Source: Ruegeria sp. HKCCSA071 (GTDB taxonomy: Bacteria > Pseudomonadota > Alphaproteobacteria > Rhodobacterales > Rhodobacteraceae). Taken from it: a stretch of DNA of 64,000 nucleotides. A program made the position numbers and the translations under genes. The notes under the pieces were generated by a model that did not search any database, had not been told where the DNA came from, and worked only from the letters and a program-made list of their open reading frames with translations. The DNA lies in the NCBI RefSeq assembly GCF_017872555.1, contig NZ_JAEDOX010000002.1, positions 186,001-250,000 on the forward strand, in the 5' to 3' direction. Shown here piece by piece: positions 16,199-24,941 of this stretch (the stretch's first letter is position 1; each line of letters opens with the position of its first letter).

Positions 16199-16779
16199 GC
16201 CGTCCGCGGGTCAACACTCCCAACGCACGGCCCCGCGGAGGTGTACTTGCCGTGATCTCATTGCTGATGATCGGCTCGGCTGCCATCCGCATCGGGCTGG
16301 AAGCCGGACCCGCCTTTGCCAAACCTGCGAAACCTGAAGCGGAACACGATGAACCCGCCCCGTCCGACACCCGTGACATGCAGGTTCTGCTGACCGAGCT
16401 TCTGCGCCGGGAAGAACGTGTCAAACAAAAGGAAGACATGCTGCGCGAGCGGGAAAACGCTCTGAAAATCGCGGGTCAGGCTATCGAGATGCGCATGGCC
16501 GCGCTTGAGGAGGCCGAGGAGTCGTTGCGCACCACTCTGGCGCTGGCGGACAGGGCGGCGGAACACGACCTGACGCGCCTGACCAATGTCTATCAGAACA
16601 TGAAGCCGAAGGACGCGGCCGCGCTGTTCGAAACCATGGACCCAACCTTTGCCGCCGGGTTTCTGTCACGCATGTCACCGGATGCGGCAGCCGGGGTTCT
16701 GGCGGGGCTCAGCCCCGAAGCGGCCTATACGATCAGCGTTGTCATGGCGGGCCGAAACGCCTCGGCCCCGCAGGAATAG
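16195..16779 (+). CDS. MotE-like flagellar protein (MgtE-intracellular-like fold)
   Basis: A 194-residue protein with an N-terminal membrane helix (residues 16-40), a coiled coil at about 60-125 and a C-terminal domain with MKPKDAAALFETMDPTFAAGFLSRMSPDAAAGVLAGL, given here as the short motifs MKPKDAAALFE, AGFLSRM and AAGVLAGLSPEAA. This is the pattern of rhizobial MotE, a chaperone for MotC in the periplasm, and of the MgtE N-terminal-domain proteins. It overlaps the upstream gene by 4 bp and precedes motA by 47 bp. Confidence 0.82.
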   Translation: MSRPRVNTPNARPRGGVLAVISLLMIGSAAIRIGLEAGPAFAKPAKPEAEHDEPAPSDTRDMQVLLTELLRREERVKQKEDMLRERENALKIAGQAIEMRMAALEEAEESLRTTLALADRAAEHDLTRLTNVYQNMKPKDAAALFETMDPTFAAGFLSRMSPDAAAGVLAGLSPEAAYTISVVMAGRNASAPQE

Positions 16780-16826
16780 CCGCCAGTTTTTGCCGCGGTT
16801 GCAACACACATAGCCGGAGATCTCAG

Positions 16827-17696
16827 ATGATTGGAATTGTTGGAATTGTCGTCATTTTCGTGATGGTCTTCGGCGGCTATCTGGCCGCTGGCGGCAAGAT
16901 GACCATCATTCTGAAATCGCTTCCGTTTGAAATGATGATGATCGGTGGTGCCGCGGTTGGTGCCTTTTTGATCAGCAACGACATCGGTGGCGTGAAACAC
17001 ACGATCAAGGACATGGGGAAGGTCTTTAAAGGCCCGAAATGGAAGCCCGAGGATTACCGCGACCTGTTGTGTCTGCTGTTTTCCCTCATCCGCATTGCCC
17101 GCGCCAATCCGGTAGAGGTGGAACAGCATATCGAAGACCCCGGCAGTTCTGACCTGTTTTCGTCCTACCCCAGAATTCAAGCCGACAAGGAAGCGGTTGA
17201 TCTGATTTGCGACACGATGCGATCGGCAGCAATGAATTACGACGATCCGCATCAGGTCGAAGAGGTTCTGGAAAAGCGGATGGAGGCGAATTTCCACCAC
17301 GCCCTGCATTCGAGCCACGCCTTGCAAACCGTGGCCGATGGCCTGCCCGCGCTTGGAATTGTCGCCGCCGTTCTGGGGGTAATCAAGACAATGGGGTCCA
17401 TTGATCAGCCACCGGAAGTTCTGGGCAAACTGATCGGCGGTGCCCTTGTGGGTACCTTTCTGGGTGTCTTTCTGGCCTACGGTCTGGTTGGTCCCTTTGC
17501 GGCCAAGCTGAAATCCGTGGTCGAGGAAGACAACCACTTCTATCAGCTGATCAAGGAAGTTCTGGTTGCAAACCTGCACAATCACAATGCCGCCATGTGC
17601 ATTGAGGTCGGACGCCAGAACACACCAACGCATAACCGCCCCGGTTTCTCCGAGCTTGAGGATGCGTTGAAAGAGCTTAAACGGGCCGCAGCATGA
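16827..17696 (+). CDS. motA: Flagellar stator protein MotA
   Basis: A 289-residue proton-channel stator subunit with four membrane helices (about residues 1-23, 32-50, 165-190, 200-225). The sequence GIVAAVLGVIKTMGSIDQPPEVLG and the following IGGALVGTFLGVFLAYG carry the conserved prolines and the channel residues of the family; the cytoplasmic loop contains charged residues for FliG contact. motB is not adjacent. The stop overlaps the start of the next gene by 4 bp, indicating coupling. GGAG precedes the ATG by 10 nt. Confidence 0.96.
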   Translation: MIGIVGIVVIFVMVFGGYLAAGGKMTIILKSLPFEMMMIGGAAVGAFLISNDIGGVKHTIKDMGKVFKGPKWKPEDYRDLLCLLFSLIRIARANPVEVEQHIEDPGSSDLFSSYPRIQADKEAVDLICDTMRSAAMNYDDPHQVEEVLEKRMEANFHHALHSSHALQTVADGLPALGIVAAVLGVIKTMGSIDQPPEVLGKLIGGALVGTFLGVFLAYGLVGPFAAKLKSVVEEDNHFYQLIKEVLVANLHNHNAAMCIEVGRQNTPTHNRPGFSELEDALKELKRAAA

Positions 17697-19840
17697 GGCA
17701 AATCGGGATACTGGTTGCAGCATTGATCACGCTTGCAACGGCCGCAACCTCTGAAGAGGTGACTGTGCGGTCCGGTGAACATGAGGGCTACACCCGGCTG
17801 GTTTTCACCGTTCCACCGGATACGGGCTGGGTTCTAAGCCAACGCAAGAACGGCGCCAAGCTGGCAATTGACCTGAAGGGTGTCACATTTCGGACGGGTT
17901 CGGTGTTCGGGCGGTTGACATCAGATCGGCTGGCCGCGCTGTCGCAGACGCAACCCGGTGGTGCACTTGAGCTGGAATTCGGGTGCGACTGCACGGCGTC
18001 GGCGTTCCTGTTTCGAAGCTCGATGATCGTTCTGGACATTGCGCCAGCAATAGCCCTGCCGCCCTTGCTTGCGGAAATCCCTCCGCCGACCCGAAAAAAT
18101 CCGGCAGCGCCGAAACCTGCCCCCCCGGAACACAAGCTTCTTTCCCAGCTGGACCTTCCGCTTTTGACCGGGAAGACGCAAGGGATCAGGGATCAGTTGT
18201 CGACCCGTCTGGTGCAAGGGGCGGATCGTGAGCTGCTGGACCTGAATCTTGCACCTGTCGGACCGAGCCGTTCTGCCTCGTCCGAGGCCGTGACGCTGTT
18301 ACCCGGATTGACGTCGAACATCCGCGTGACCTCGGTTCTGGATGATCTGCAGGACATTCTGAACTCTGGTTTGCAGCAGATCGACAACAACCCGGTTTGT
18401 ATCTCGACGGCTGAACTGGGGTTCACGACATGGTCCGGGACGCGCCCGTTTCCAGAGCAGGTGTCCGCCTTGCGCACCGCCCTGTACAAAGAGTTCGACC
18501 GTCTTGACGCGGAAAGTGCGCTGAAACTGGCAAAGCTCTATGCCTATCACGGCTTTGGGGCCGAGGCGCTGAAGGTTTTGCAGTTATTGAACACCCCACC
18601 GGATGAGATTGGCCGTGTTGAAGGGATTGCACGGCTGGTGGATGAGCGGCCAGCACAGGAGCCAAATCCGTTCAGGGGTCAGCAACGGTGCAACAGCGAC
18701 GTCGCACTTTGGGCCGTGCTGTCCGAAGGTCAACTGGCACCTGACGCACCTCTTGAAGCCATCGAACACAGCTTTGCAAAGCTGCCTGAGCATCTTCGCC
18801 GCCACCTTGGCGCGCGGCTTTCGGACATCCTGACAAACGCGCAGGAACTGGAGGCCGCGCGCAGGATCATGCGTTCGGTCGACCGGGTTGAACAGAATCC
18901 GTCCCCGAACGCCACGCTGGCCCGGGCTGGCGTCGCCGAAGCTGAAGGCGACAGCGCCCTTGAAGAGGCGCTGCTGACCAAGGTTACGACCTCGGCCGGG
19001 GCCAAGAGTGAAGCGCCGGTGGCTTTGGCGCGGCTGGTGGAAAAGCGGTGGTTCGACCGCAAGACCGTGTCCTCCAAGGAACTTGAACTGGCCGCGTCTT
19101 ACGCGATCGAATTCCGGCGATCCGATCTGGGCCCGATGATGAACCGCACCTATGCGATTGCTCTGGGTCTGAGCCAGGATTTCGACAGCGCAATCGATGT
19201 GATCCAATCTTTGCCAGACGGCCCGGACAGCAACAGCGCCATCAATCGCCACCTGCAATTGCTGGCGGAGCGATCAGACGACCTTACCTTTTTGCGTCAG
19301 GTTACGCTGGTGCAGCAGTCGGGTCACATGGCGGCGCTATCCACGGATACCGCGATTGCACTGGCCGAACGCCTGTCCGTGCTTGGCTTTGCCGACCGGG
19401 CCGTTGCGCTGACAAACAGGCCTGAAGATCAGGCCCGGCGGTCAGAGCGTGCCCGTCTGCGCGCCCGCGCGGCGTTGCTGTCGGACCGCCCGCAACAGGC
19501 CATGCTTGAGCTGGCCAATGATACCTCGGACGAGGCGCTCGTCCTGCGGGCGCAGGCGTTGGACAAGGTGCAGAACTATGCTGCGGTGGCCGAACTCATG
19601 CAGAGCCGCGGGCAACAGGACGAGGCGAACCGATACTTATGGCTAGCCGGGTTGCCGGGGGAAAGATCTGGGCCCTCTGACGGAAAATACGCAATCCTCA
19701 ACCAAACTGCGGAGGCCCTTTTGGCCCCGCCGGTTCGCGTGTCAGGCAAGCCGCTGGCGGATGCGGGAAGCCTGCTGGAGGACAGTCAGGCAACGCGTCA
19801 GAGGATCGTCGAAATGCTGAACACGGTCAGGGGGGAGTAA
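17693..19840 (+). CDS. Large periplasmic AMIN-like / TPR-like protein of the flagellar operon
   Basis: A 715-residue protein with signal peptide (residues 1-20). Residues about 22-105 look like an AMIN-type beta domain (VTVRSGEHEGYTRLVFTVP, LAIDLKGVTF), the module that binds peptidoglycan or secretin-like partners. A Pro-rich linker at 120-150 is followed by about 450 residues of helical repeats reminiscent of TPR/Sel1 units (for example LKLAKLYAYHGFGAEALKVLQLL, VALARLVEKRWFD, ALAERLSVLGFADRAVAL). It overlaps motA by 4 bp. No name is known to me; a role in anchoring the motor or stator to the wall fits the domains and position but is inference. It ends 58 bp from the convergent PrpD-family gene. 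Confidence 0.8.
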   Translation: MRQIGILVAALITLATAATSEEVTVRSGEHEGYTRLVFTVPPDTGWVLSQRKNGAKLAIDLKGVTFRTGSVFGRLTSDRLAALSQTQPGGALELEFGCDCTASAFLFRSSMIVLDIAPAIALPPLLAEIPPPTRKNPAAPKPAPPEHKLLSQLDLPLLTGKTQGIRDQLSTRLVQGADRELLDLNLAPVGPSRSASSEAVTLLPGLTSNIRVTSVLDDLQDILNSGLQQIDNNPVCISTAELGFTTWSGTRPFPEQVSALRTALYKEFDRLDAESALKLAKLYAYHGFGAEALKVLQLLNTPPDEIGRVEGIARLVDERPAQEPNPFRGQQRCNSDVALWAVLSEGQLAPDAPLEAIEHSFAKLPEHLRRHLGARLSDILTNAQELEAARRIMRSVDRVEQNPSPNATLARAGVAEAEGDSALEEALLTKVTTSAGAKSEAPVALARLVEKRWFDRKTVSSKELELAASYAIEFRRSDLGPMMNRTYAIALGLSQDFDSAIDVIQSLPDGPDSNSAINRHLQLLAERSDDLTFLRQVTLVQQSGHMAALSTDTAIALAERLSVLGFADRAVALTNRPEDQARRSERARLRARAALLSDRPQQAMLELANDTSDEALVLRAQALDKVQNYAAVAELMQSRGQQDEANRYLWLAGLPGERSGPSDGKYAILNQTAEALLAPPVRVSGKPLADAGSLLEDSQATRQRIVEMLNTVRGE

Positions 19841-19898
19841 GGTTTCCCAGCCGACCAGACCAGTTGCACGGATCGATGCAGGCGGGACGGGGCGCGGT

Positions 19899-21266
19899 TC
19901 ACGGTTCTGGCGGATCAAAAATCAGCGGTGTCAGGTCTGCATACCGCGCGCTTTTGTCCGGCCAGCCAAGTATCACTTGGCGGATGCGGTCGGCACGATC
20001 CTGTCCAAGCACGGGGGCCGCAAACTGCGTATACTTGGCGATGACATCGTCCCGCGTCATGGGGGCCTCAGGGCCGCCACGGGCATGTATGTCCCCGGAT
20101 TTCAGAACGCGGCCATCCGTTGTCCTGATCGTGACGTCTGCCCAGCGCCCTTCGGGAAACCGGACGCTGTGGTGTTCGCTTTCCGCGACCGTGATACGGG
20201 ACATCAGATTGGCGACCGCAGGATCAGACAGGCCAGACCCTGAGATATGTTCAACGCCGATGCGCCCGTAAACAGCCTGAACTGCCACGGCAAATGGCAG
20301 GGAATACTGCGCTTGCGAGGTTGTTTCGGGCAGCCCCGCAAAAAGGCAGGCCGCCTGATGAAAGCTGTTGATATGCAACGCTTCGATCTGCGCGCTTGTC
20401 AGGTCATGCGCGATCATGACAGCGCGCACACCATCAATCGCGGCATGGGCCCAGCGACAGATCGGATAGGGTTTCACGTATTGATGTTCGACCTGCCAAA
20501 AGGTGCCCAGATCATTCCAGTAGGGTGTGACCTCTTCCGCCTCGATGGTGATGGCGGGCGCACCGGTAAAGCCGCGTTCGGCCAGAACAGCGGCGGAAAG
20601 CCCTACCATCGCGCCCCAGCCCGACCCGTCATGCAGCATTGTCGGGTTGGCAATCTCGCGCATCATCTGACTGCGTGGACCGTGATATTCGGCGATCCCC
20701 ATCGCCTGCCGCATCTGGTCGGCAGATAATCCGCGCAGGCGCGCCGCCATCGCAACCACGCCCAGCGCGTTCCAAGCACCGGAAGTGTGGTAGTCGCTGA
20801 CACTTGCGTGCAGCGACAGGCCCGCGCGCCCGGCCACCTCGTACCCGGCAACGACCGCCGCCAAAGCCTCGGGTCCGGTCAGATTCGGGCAATGTTCGGC
20901 CAGTGCGGCCAGCGCTGGCAACACGACCACCCCGATATGGCCCTTGGTGGGGTTATATCCGTCGTGACCGTCCAGATTGTCGGTTTGCGTGGCGGCAGCA
21001 TAGGCAGCACCCGCCATGCTGACGGTGCGGCCATCGAACAACATCCGTGCGCCATATGCAGGATCGGTACTGGCATAAAGCAATGCCGCCGTGTCCCGCG
21101 CGATCACGCCTGCCTGCATCGGGCCGGATGCGATCAGGATCCCCATCGTGTCGAGCATCATCAGCGCCGCAGCCTCTAGTGCGCTTTCAGGCATGTCCGA
21201 GGCTGCGCGGGTCAGCGTGAAATCGGCAACCCTGGAAAATGTATTTGTCTGCGGGTTATGCGCCAT
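19899..21266 (-). CDS. MmgE/PrpD family protein
   Basis: A 455-residue protein from ATG 21266, which has AGGAGA 7 nt upstream; a further upstream ATG at 21311 lacks such a site. Family marks include LDTMGILIASG, NLDGHDGYNPTKGHIG (residues about 85-100), GYEVAGRAGLSLH, YHTSGAWNALGVVA and the MLHDGSGWGAMVGLSA and VKPYPICRWAHAAIDGV blocks. PrpD enzymes dehydrate 2-methylcitrate; paralogues such as this are also found in degradation clusters and their substrates are usually unknown. It follows betB on the same strand, separated by a strong hairpin (21331-21363), so it may be read partly from the betB promoter. Confidence 0.9.
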   Translation of the reverse strand: MAHNPQTNTFSRVADFTLTRAASDMPESALEAAALMMLDTMGILIASGPMQAGVIARDTAALLYASTDPAYGARMLFDGRTVSMAGAAYAAATQTDNLDGHDGYNPTKGHIGVVVLPALAALAEHCPNLTGPEALAAVVAGYEVAGRAGLSLHASVSDYHTSGAWNALGVVAMAARLRGLSADQMRQAMGIAEYHGPRSQMMREIANPTMLHDGSGWGAMVGLSAAVLAERGFTGAPAITIEAEEVTPYWNDLGTFWQVEHQYVKPYPICRWAHAAIDGVRAVMIAHDLTSAQIEALHINSFHQAACLFAGLPETTSQAQYSLPFAVAVQAVYGRIGVEHISGSGLSDPAVANLMSRITVAESEHHSVRFPEGRWADVTIRTTDGRVLKSGDIHARGGPEAPMTRDDVIAKYTQFAAPVLGQDRADRIRQVILGWPDKSARYADLTPLIFDPPEP

Positions 21267-21330
21267 GAGAGCTCTCCTGTCGGGCGGGGCCGGTACAGGA
21301 AAGTCAGCCACAGGTAAGGGCGGGCTTGTA

Positions 21331-21363
21331 CTCTGTTCCCGACGCCAAATGTCGGGAACAGAG
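21331..21363. terminator. Perfect 13-bp inverted repeat between betB and PrpD-family gene
   Basis: CTCTGTTCCCGAC-GCCAAAT-GTCGGGAACAGAG begins 23 bp after the betB stop, on the reverse strand reading. Stem is perfect over 13 bp with a 7-nt loop, but no T-run follows on either side. It could be an attenuating/termination hairpin or an mRNA-stabilising element that sets a betB to PrpD ratio. Confidence 0.55.
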
Positions 21364-21385
21364 GAAAACGAACGAAGAAGCGACC

Positions 21386-22840
21386 CTAGTAAGGGGCTTC
21401 GACGTCATTCATGGAAACGTAGACCGTTTTCATTTCCGAAAAATGGTTGATCGCCAGCTTCGAATTCTCGCGTCCGACACCCGACATTTTCGATCCGCCG
21501 AACGGGGCTTCGACCGGGGCAAGGTTATAGGTGTTGATATAACAGGTTCCCGCCTCGAACCCGGCCACAACACGGTGCGCGCGGGTCAGGTCATTGGTGA
21601 AGACGCCTGCGGCCAGACCAAATTCGGTGTCATTGGCACGGGCCATGACCTCGGATTCCGTGTCGAAATCCAGCACCGACATGACGGGGCCAAAGATTTC
21701 CTCGCGCGCGATGGTCATGTCATCGGTCACATCAGCAAAAACGGTCGGCTGCATGTAGAAACCGCCGCCTTCGATCCGGTTGCCGCCAAAGACCAGCCTT
21801 GCGCCCTCGGCCCTGGCTTTGTCGACGTAGCTCAGCGCGATGTTCAACTGGTTTTCGCTGACCATCGGACCAAAGCTGACGTCCTCGTCCATCGGATCGC
21901 CGATTTTGGCGTTGGCCAGACGTTCGGACAGGCGTTTCAGGAAGGCATCCTTGATCCCTTTTTGCACAAAGACGCGGGTACCGTTGGAACAGACCTGGCC
22001 CGATGAATAGAAATTGCCAAGGATCGCGCCGGACACCGCGTTTTCGATGTCGGCATCGTCAAAGACGATCATCGGAGATTTGCCGCCCAGTTCCATGGTC
22101 ACGTGCTTCATGCCGTCAGCCGCCGCGGCATAAACCTTGCGGCCTGTCGGCACCGATCCGGTCAGCGAGACCTTGGCCACACGCGGATCAGTGACCAGCG
22201 CGGCCCCTACGTCGCCATAGCCCTGAATCACGTTGTAGACACCCTTGGGCGCATCGGCCTCGACCAGAATCTCGGCCACTTTCAACGCCGAAAGAGGCGT
22301 CGTTTCCGAGGGCTTGAAGACCATCGTGTTGCCGCAGGCCAGCGCCGGGGCACCTTTCCAGCAGGCAATCTGCGTGGGATAGTTCCACGCCCCGATGCCG
22401 ACGCAAACGCCCAGCGCCTGACGGATGGTGTAGACGAAATCGCCACCGCCCAGCGGAATATGCTCGCCGGTCAGAGAGGCGGCCAACCCGCCGAAATACT
22501 CCAGCGCGTCCGCACCCGATGTGGCGTCTGCCACCGTAGTTTCCTGAATCGGTTTGCCGGTGTCATGGGTTTCCAGAACCGACAGGTCATAATTGTGGTC
22601 GCGCATGATGTCGGCCGCGCGGCGCAGAATGCGGCCGCGTTCCGTTCCAGTCAGTGCGGCCCAGTCTGCCTGAGCCGTTTTCGCACTGTTCAGAGCCTTT
22701 TCCACAATCGCCGGTGTCGCCGAATGCAGGCGGGCAATCACCTCGCCGGTAGCGGGGTAGATCACGTCAATGGCCGCGCCATCGGTATCCTCGACATAGG
22801 CGCCGTCGATGAAATGGCTGGCCTTGGGCTGAAACTTCAT
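21386..22840 (-). CDS. betB: Betaine aldehyde dehydrogenase
   Basis: The enzyme oxidises betaine aldehyde to the osmoprotectant glycine betaine. The 484 residues from ATG 22840 (AAAGGA about 7 nt before it) contain the ALDH signature with general base E250 ([16 protein letters not shown]) and nucleophile C284 ([12 protein letters not shown]), and the betaine-specific motifs [21 protein letters not shown] (shown here as [15 protein letters not shown]) and [19 protein letters not shown]. The neighbours usually found with it (betA, betI, betC) are not in this window. An 18-bp palindrome 69-86 bp upstream is a candidate repressor site. Confidence 0.93.
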   Translation of the reverse strand: MKFQPKASHFIDGAYVEDTDGAAIDVIYPATGEVIARLHSATPAIVEKALNSAKTAQADWAALTGTERGRILRRAADIMRDHNYDLSVLETHDTGKPIQETTVADATSGADALEYFGGLAASLTGEHIPLGGGDFVYTIRQALGVCVGIGAWNYPTQIACWKGAPALACGNTMVFKPSETTPLSALKVAEILVEADAPKGVYNVIQGYGDVGAALVTDPRVAKVSLTGSVPTGRKVYAAAADGMKHVTMELGGKSPMIVFDDADIENAVSGAILGNFYSSGQVCSNGTRVFVQKGIKDAFLKRLSERLANAKIGDPMDEDVSFGPMVSENQLNIALSYVDKARAEGARLVFGGNRIEGGGFYMQPTVFADVTDDMTIAREEIFGPVMSVLDFDTESEVMARANDTEFGLAAGVFTNDLTRAHRVVAGFEAGTCYINTYNLAPVEAPFGGSKMSGVGRENSKLAINHFSEMKTVYVSMNDVEAPY

Positions 22841-22908
22841 ACCGTGTCCTTTTCGCTCGACCCCGTCCGGACGGGGCATATGGTCGTTTGGAATCGGCCC
22901 TAAAGGTT

Positions 22909-22926
22909 ATTGACTGGCCAGTCAAT
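22909..22926. promoter_or_regulatory. 18-bp perfect palindrome, candidate BetI/TetR-type operator of betB
   Basis: ATTGACTGG-CCAGTCAAT is perfectly symmetric and lies between betB (leftward) and the gene at 23028 (rightward). Two-fold sites of this size containing TTGACT are typical of TetR-family repressors, and BetI is the usual repressor of choline-betaine genes. The betI gene itself is not in the window, so assignment to BetI is inference. Confidence 0.6.
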
Positions 22927-22972
22927 GAAATCATCCGAGCGGCAAGATAACGCCTGCCATCGCTCACAAACC

Positions 22973-23005
22973 TTGAAATTTTTGGTTAATGTTCTATGTA
23001 TGTTC
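22973..23005 (+). promoter_or_regulatory. Sigma70-like promoter with overlapping LexA box (GTTC-N7-GTTC)
   Basis: TTGAAA (22973-22978), 16-bp spacer, TATGTA (22995-23000) form a plausible promoter. The alphaproteobacterial LexA consensus GTTC-N7-GTTC is present exactly at 22991-22994 and 23002-23005, overlapping the -10 box, so a bound repressor would block initiation. It drives the gene starting at 23028. Confidence 0.75.
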
Positions 23006-23027
23006 CACATAGTCAGAGGACAAACCG

Positions 23028-23357
23028 ATGACCCAGCACATGCGCCACGTGGCACTGAACGGGCCAAACAACGACTACCATCTGCTTCCGGTAACAGACC
23101 GGCAGATGCGATATGCGCGCGCCATTGCCGAGAAATCAGCGCTTGAGATTCCGGTCGAGGCGCAGCGCGACAGGCGGTTGTTGTCCGACTGGATTTCCGC
23201 CCACGAACCGCGCGACACCTCGCAGTTCGACAATTACCCGACGGGCAAGCAGGTGGCGTTCGCCGAACGGATCTCACGCAGCAAGCGCCGCCCGATCCCG
23301 TCCGAGTGTTTTCGGGACAAGAAAATGATGTCCCGCTGGATCGATCACAACAGATAA
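23028..23357 (+). CDS. Two-repeat small protein, probable SOS-regulated gene
   Basis: A 109-residue basic protein without signal or membrane segment. It consists of two similar units: residues about 23-60 (TDRQMRYARAIAEKSALEIP...LLSDWISAH) and about 72-108 (TGKQVAFAERISRSKRRPIP...MMSRWIDHN). The pattern xxKQxxxAxxIxxxxxxxIPxExxxDxxxxSxWIdxx resembles, from memory, the small C-terminal repeats of some bacterial type IA topoisomerases, here standing alone. A LexA box overlaps its promoter, which suggests expression in DNA damage. GAGGAC precedes the ATG. A DNA-binding or topoisomerase-modulating role is inference. Confidence 0.8.
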   Translation: MTQHMRHVALNGPNNDYHLLPVTDRQMRYARAIAEKSALEIPVEAQRDRRLLSDWISAHEPRDTSQFDNYPTGKQVAFAERISRSKRRPIPSECFRDKKMMSRWIDHNR

Positions 23358-23360
23358 CCC

Positions 23361-23873
23361 TTATTTAGGGTCTTCTGGTGCGTGATTGCGGGTATAAAGC
23401 GCAACCGCAGCCGCAACAAACATACCCAGCAGAATGTAACCGGTCACAGCCTCGGACACGGCAAGCCCGCGGCACAGGCCGGTCGGGGACATGTCGCCAT
23501 ATCCGACTGTGGTGAAGGTGACATATGAAAAATACAGGACATCCCCCGGACCCTGCGCCCCGACCACACAATTATCGTTGTACCCAAAAGCTCCGTAAAC
23601 GGCGGCAAACAGGAACGGGACGACCTGGATGAATGACACGCCCATCAGGAACAAAAGCCGTCGCGGCGATGTCACCTGGGTCATGTAGTACCAGGATTGC
23701 GACACCAGCCAGATCAGCAGGCCAACCGACGCGATTGTTCCGATCATGTCACCCGCAGCGGTTTCGTTCAGGCGCGATAACCCAAACCAGGCAAGAAAAC
23801 TTGTCAGAACCAGCCCCAATGCAGCAATCAGGGTCGATTTCCATTCTTCCAGAGTTGTGGGTTTGCGATGCAT
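23361..23873 (-). CDS. Two-pore-helix potassium channel family protein
   Basis: A 170-residue membrane protein with the K+ selectivity filter TTVGYGD (in FTTVGYGDMSPTG, about residues 124-136), preceded by the pore helix VLYFSYVTF. Hydrophobic segments occur at about 15-33, 42-60, 72-95 and 140-162. The inserted loop between helix 3 and the pore contains a lone cysteine (DNCVVG). No RCK/TrkA-N domain is attached, so gating is unclear. GAGAGG lies before the ATG. It converges on the SOS-box gene with only 3 bp between stops. Confidence 0.9.
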   Translation of the reverse strand: MHRKPTTLEEWKSTLIAALGLVLTSFLAWFGLSRLNETAAGDMIGTIASVGLLIWLVSQSWYYMTQVTSPRRLLFLMGVSFIQVVPFLFAAVYGAFGYNDNCVVGAQGPGDVLYFSYVTFTTVGYGDMSPTGLCRGLAVSEAVTGYILLGMFVAAAVALYTRNHAPEDPK

Positions 23874-23938
23874 GAACGCCCTCTCAGCCTAGTCTGACGG
23901 TGATCATCCGACCTAAAGCAAGGGCCTGCAACCCGCTT

Positions 23939-24844
23939 TCAGTCCTGCCGCAAATGCGGCTCGCCCCGCTTGCGCGCAAGCACTATCTGTTTTTGCCGTT
24001 CACGAAAGCGCATCTTGTCGGCCTCGGAGGTTTCGTCGATGCATTGGTGACAGGACACGCCATGTTCGTATTCGGGGCGTTTCATATCCTCGGGCAGGAT
24101 CGGACGACGGCAGCCATGGCACAGCTTGTGCGGCCCTTCTACAAGGCCATGGCCAACTGAGACACGGTTGTCGAACACAAAGCATTCACCCTGCCAAGAG
24201 CTGTCTTCGGATGGCATCTCTTCAAGATAACGCAGGATGCCACCTTTGAGGTGATAGACATCCTCGACCCCCTGCCCCAACAGGTAATTGGTGGATTTCT
24301 CGCACCGGATACCGCCGGTGCAGAACATGGCAACGCGCTTGTTGTGAAAGCGATCTTTGTTCGCCTCCCACCAGGCCGGAAATTCGCGGAAACTGGCTGT
24401 TTCAGGGTCTATTGCACCTTCAAACGTGCCGATCGCCACTTCGTAGTCATTGCGGGTGTCGATCACCACGACATCGTCCGAACGGATCAGATCGTTCCAG
24501 TCCTGCGGGTCGACATAGTTGCCGACACGGGCGCGCGGATCGACATCCGGCTGACCCATGGTCACGATCTCTTTCTTCAGCCGCACCTTCATCTTGCCGA
24601 AAGGCGGATGGTCCGAGGTCGCCTCTTTCCACTCCAGATCCGAGCAACCGGGCAAGGCACGGATATGTGCCAAAACCGCATCGATCCCGGCGCGTGGGCC
24701 TGCGATGGTGCCGTTGATGCCTTCCTGTGCCAGCAACAGCGTCCCGGTGACAGACTGCGCGCGGCACAGATCAAGCAAGGGTTCGCGCAGTGCGACGGAG
24801 TCCGGGAATCGGGTAAAGTGATAGAGGGCAGCGATCGTGTACAT
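23939..24844 (-). CDS. trhO: tRNA uridine(34) hydroxylase TrhO (rhodanese family)
   Basis: A 301-residue oxygen-dependent tRNA hydroxylase. The N-terminal domain with LLAQEGINGTIAG (about residues 37-49) is followed by the rhodanese domain; the active-site loop FCTGGIRCEKS has the essential Cys175 and Cys181. A C-terminal segment with HGVSCHQC near residue 270 carries a possible metal-binding Cys/His group. TrhO makes 5-hydroxyuridine at the wobble position, on the path to cmo5U/mcmo5U. It stands alone between the K+ channel and pncA. Confidence 0.94.
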   Translation of the reverse strand: MYTIAALYHFTRFPDSVALREPLLDLCRAQSVTGTLLLAQEGINGTIAGPRAGIDAVLAHIRALPGCSDLEWKEATSDHPPFGKMKVRLKKEIVTMGQPDVDPRARVGNYVDPQDWNDLIRSDDVVVIDTRNDYEVAIGTFEGAIDPETASFREFPAWWEANKDRFHNKRVAMFCTGGIRCEKSTNYLLGQGVEDVYHLKGGILRYLEEMPSEDSSWQGECFVFDNRVSVGHGLVEGPHKLCHGCRRPILPEDMKRPEYEHGVSCHQCIDETSEADKMRFRERQKQIVLARKRGEPHLRQD

Positions 24845-24941
24845 ATGCGCGATCTACCCCCGCAAACCCGGAGTCGCAAGGGATTGCATTGACGCCCCGG
24901 CCCCGGCCCCCTACCGATAAGGCAGTTATACGGAGGCTGCC

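Noticed and set aside
22861..22876. CCCCGTCCGGACGGGG palindrome close to betB
   Set aside because: Located in the leader just before the ribosome site; G+C-rich short symmetry is frequent by chance here. The 18-bp palindrome nearby is a better operator.
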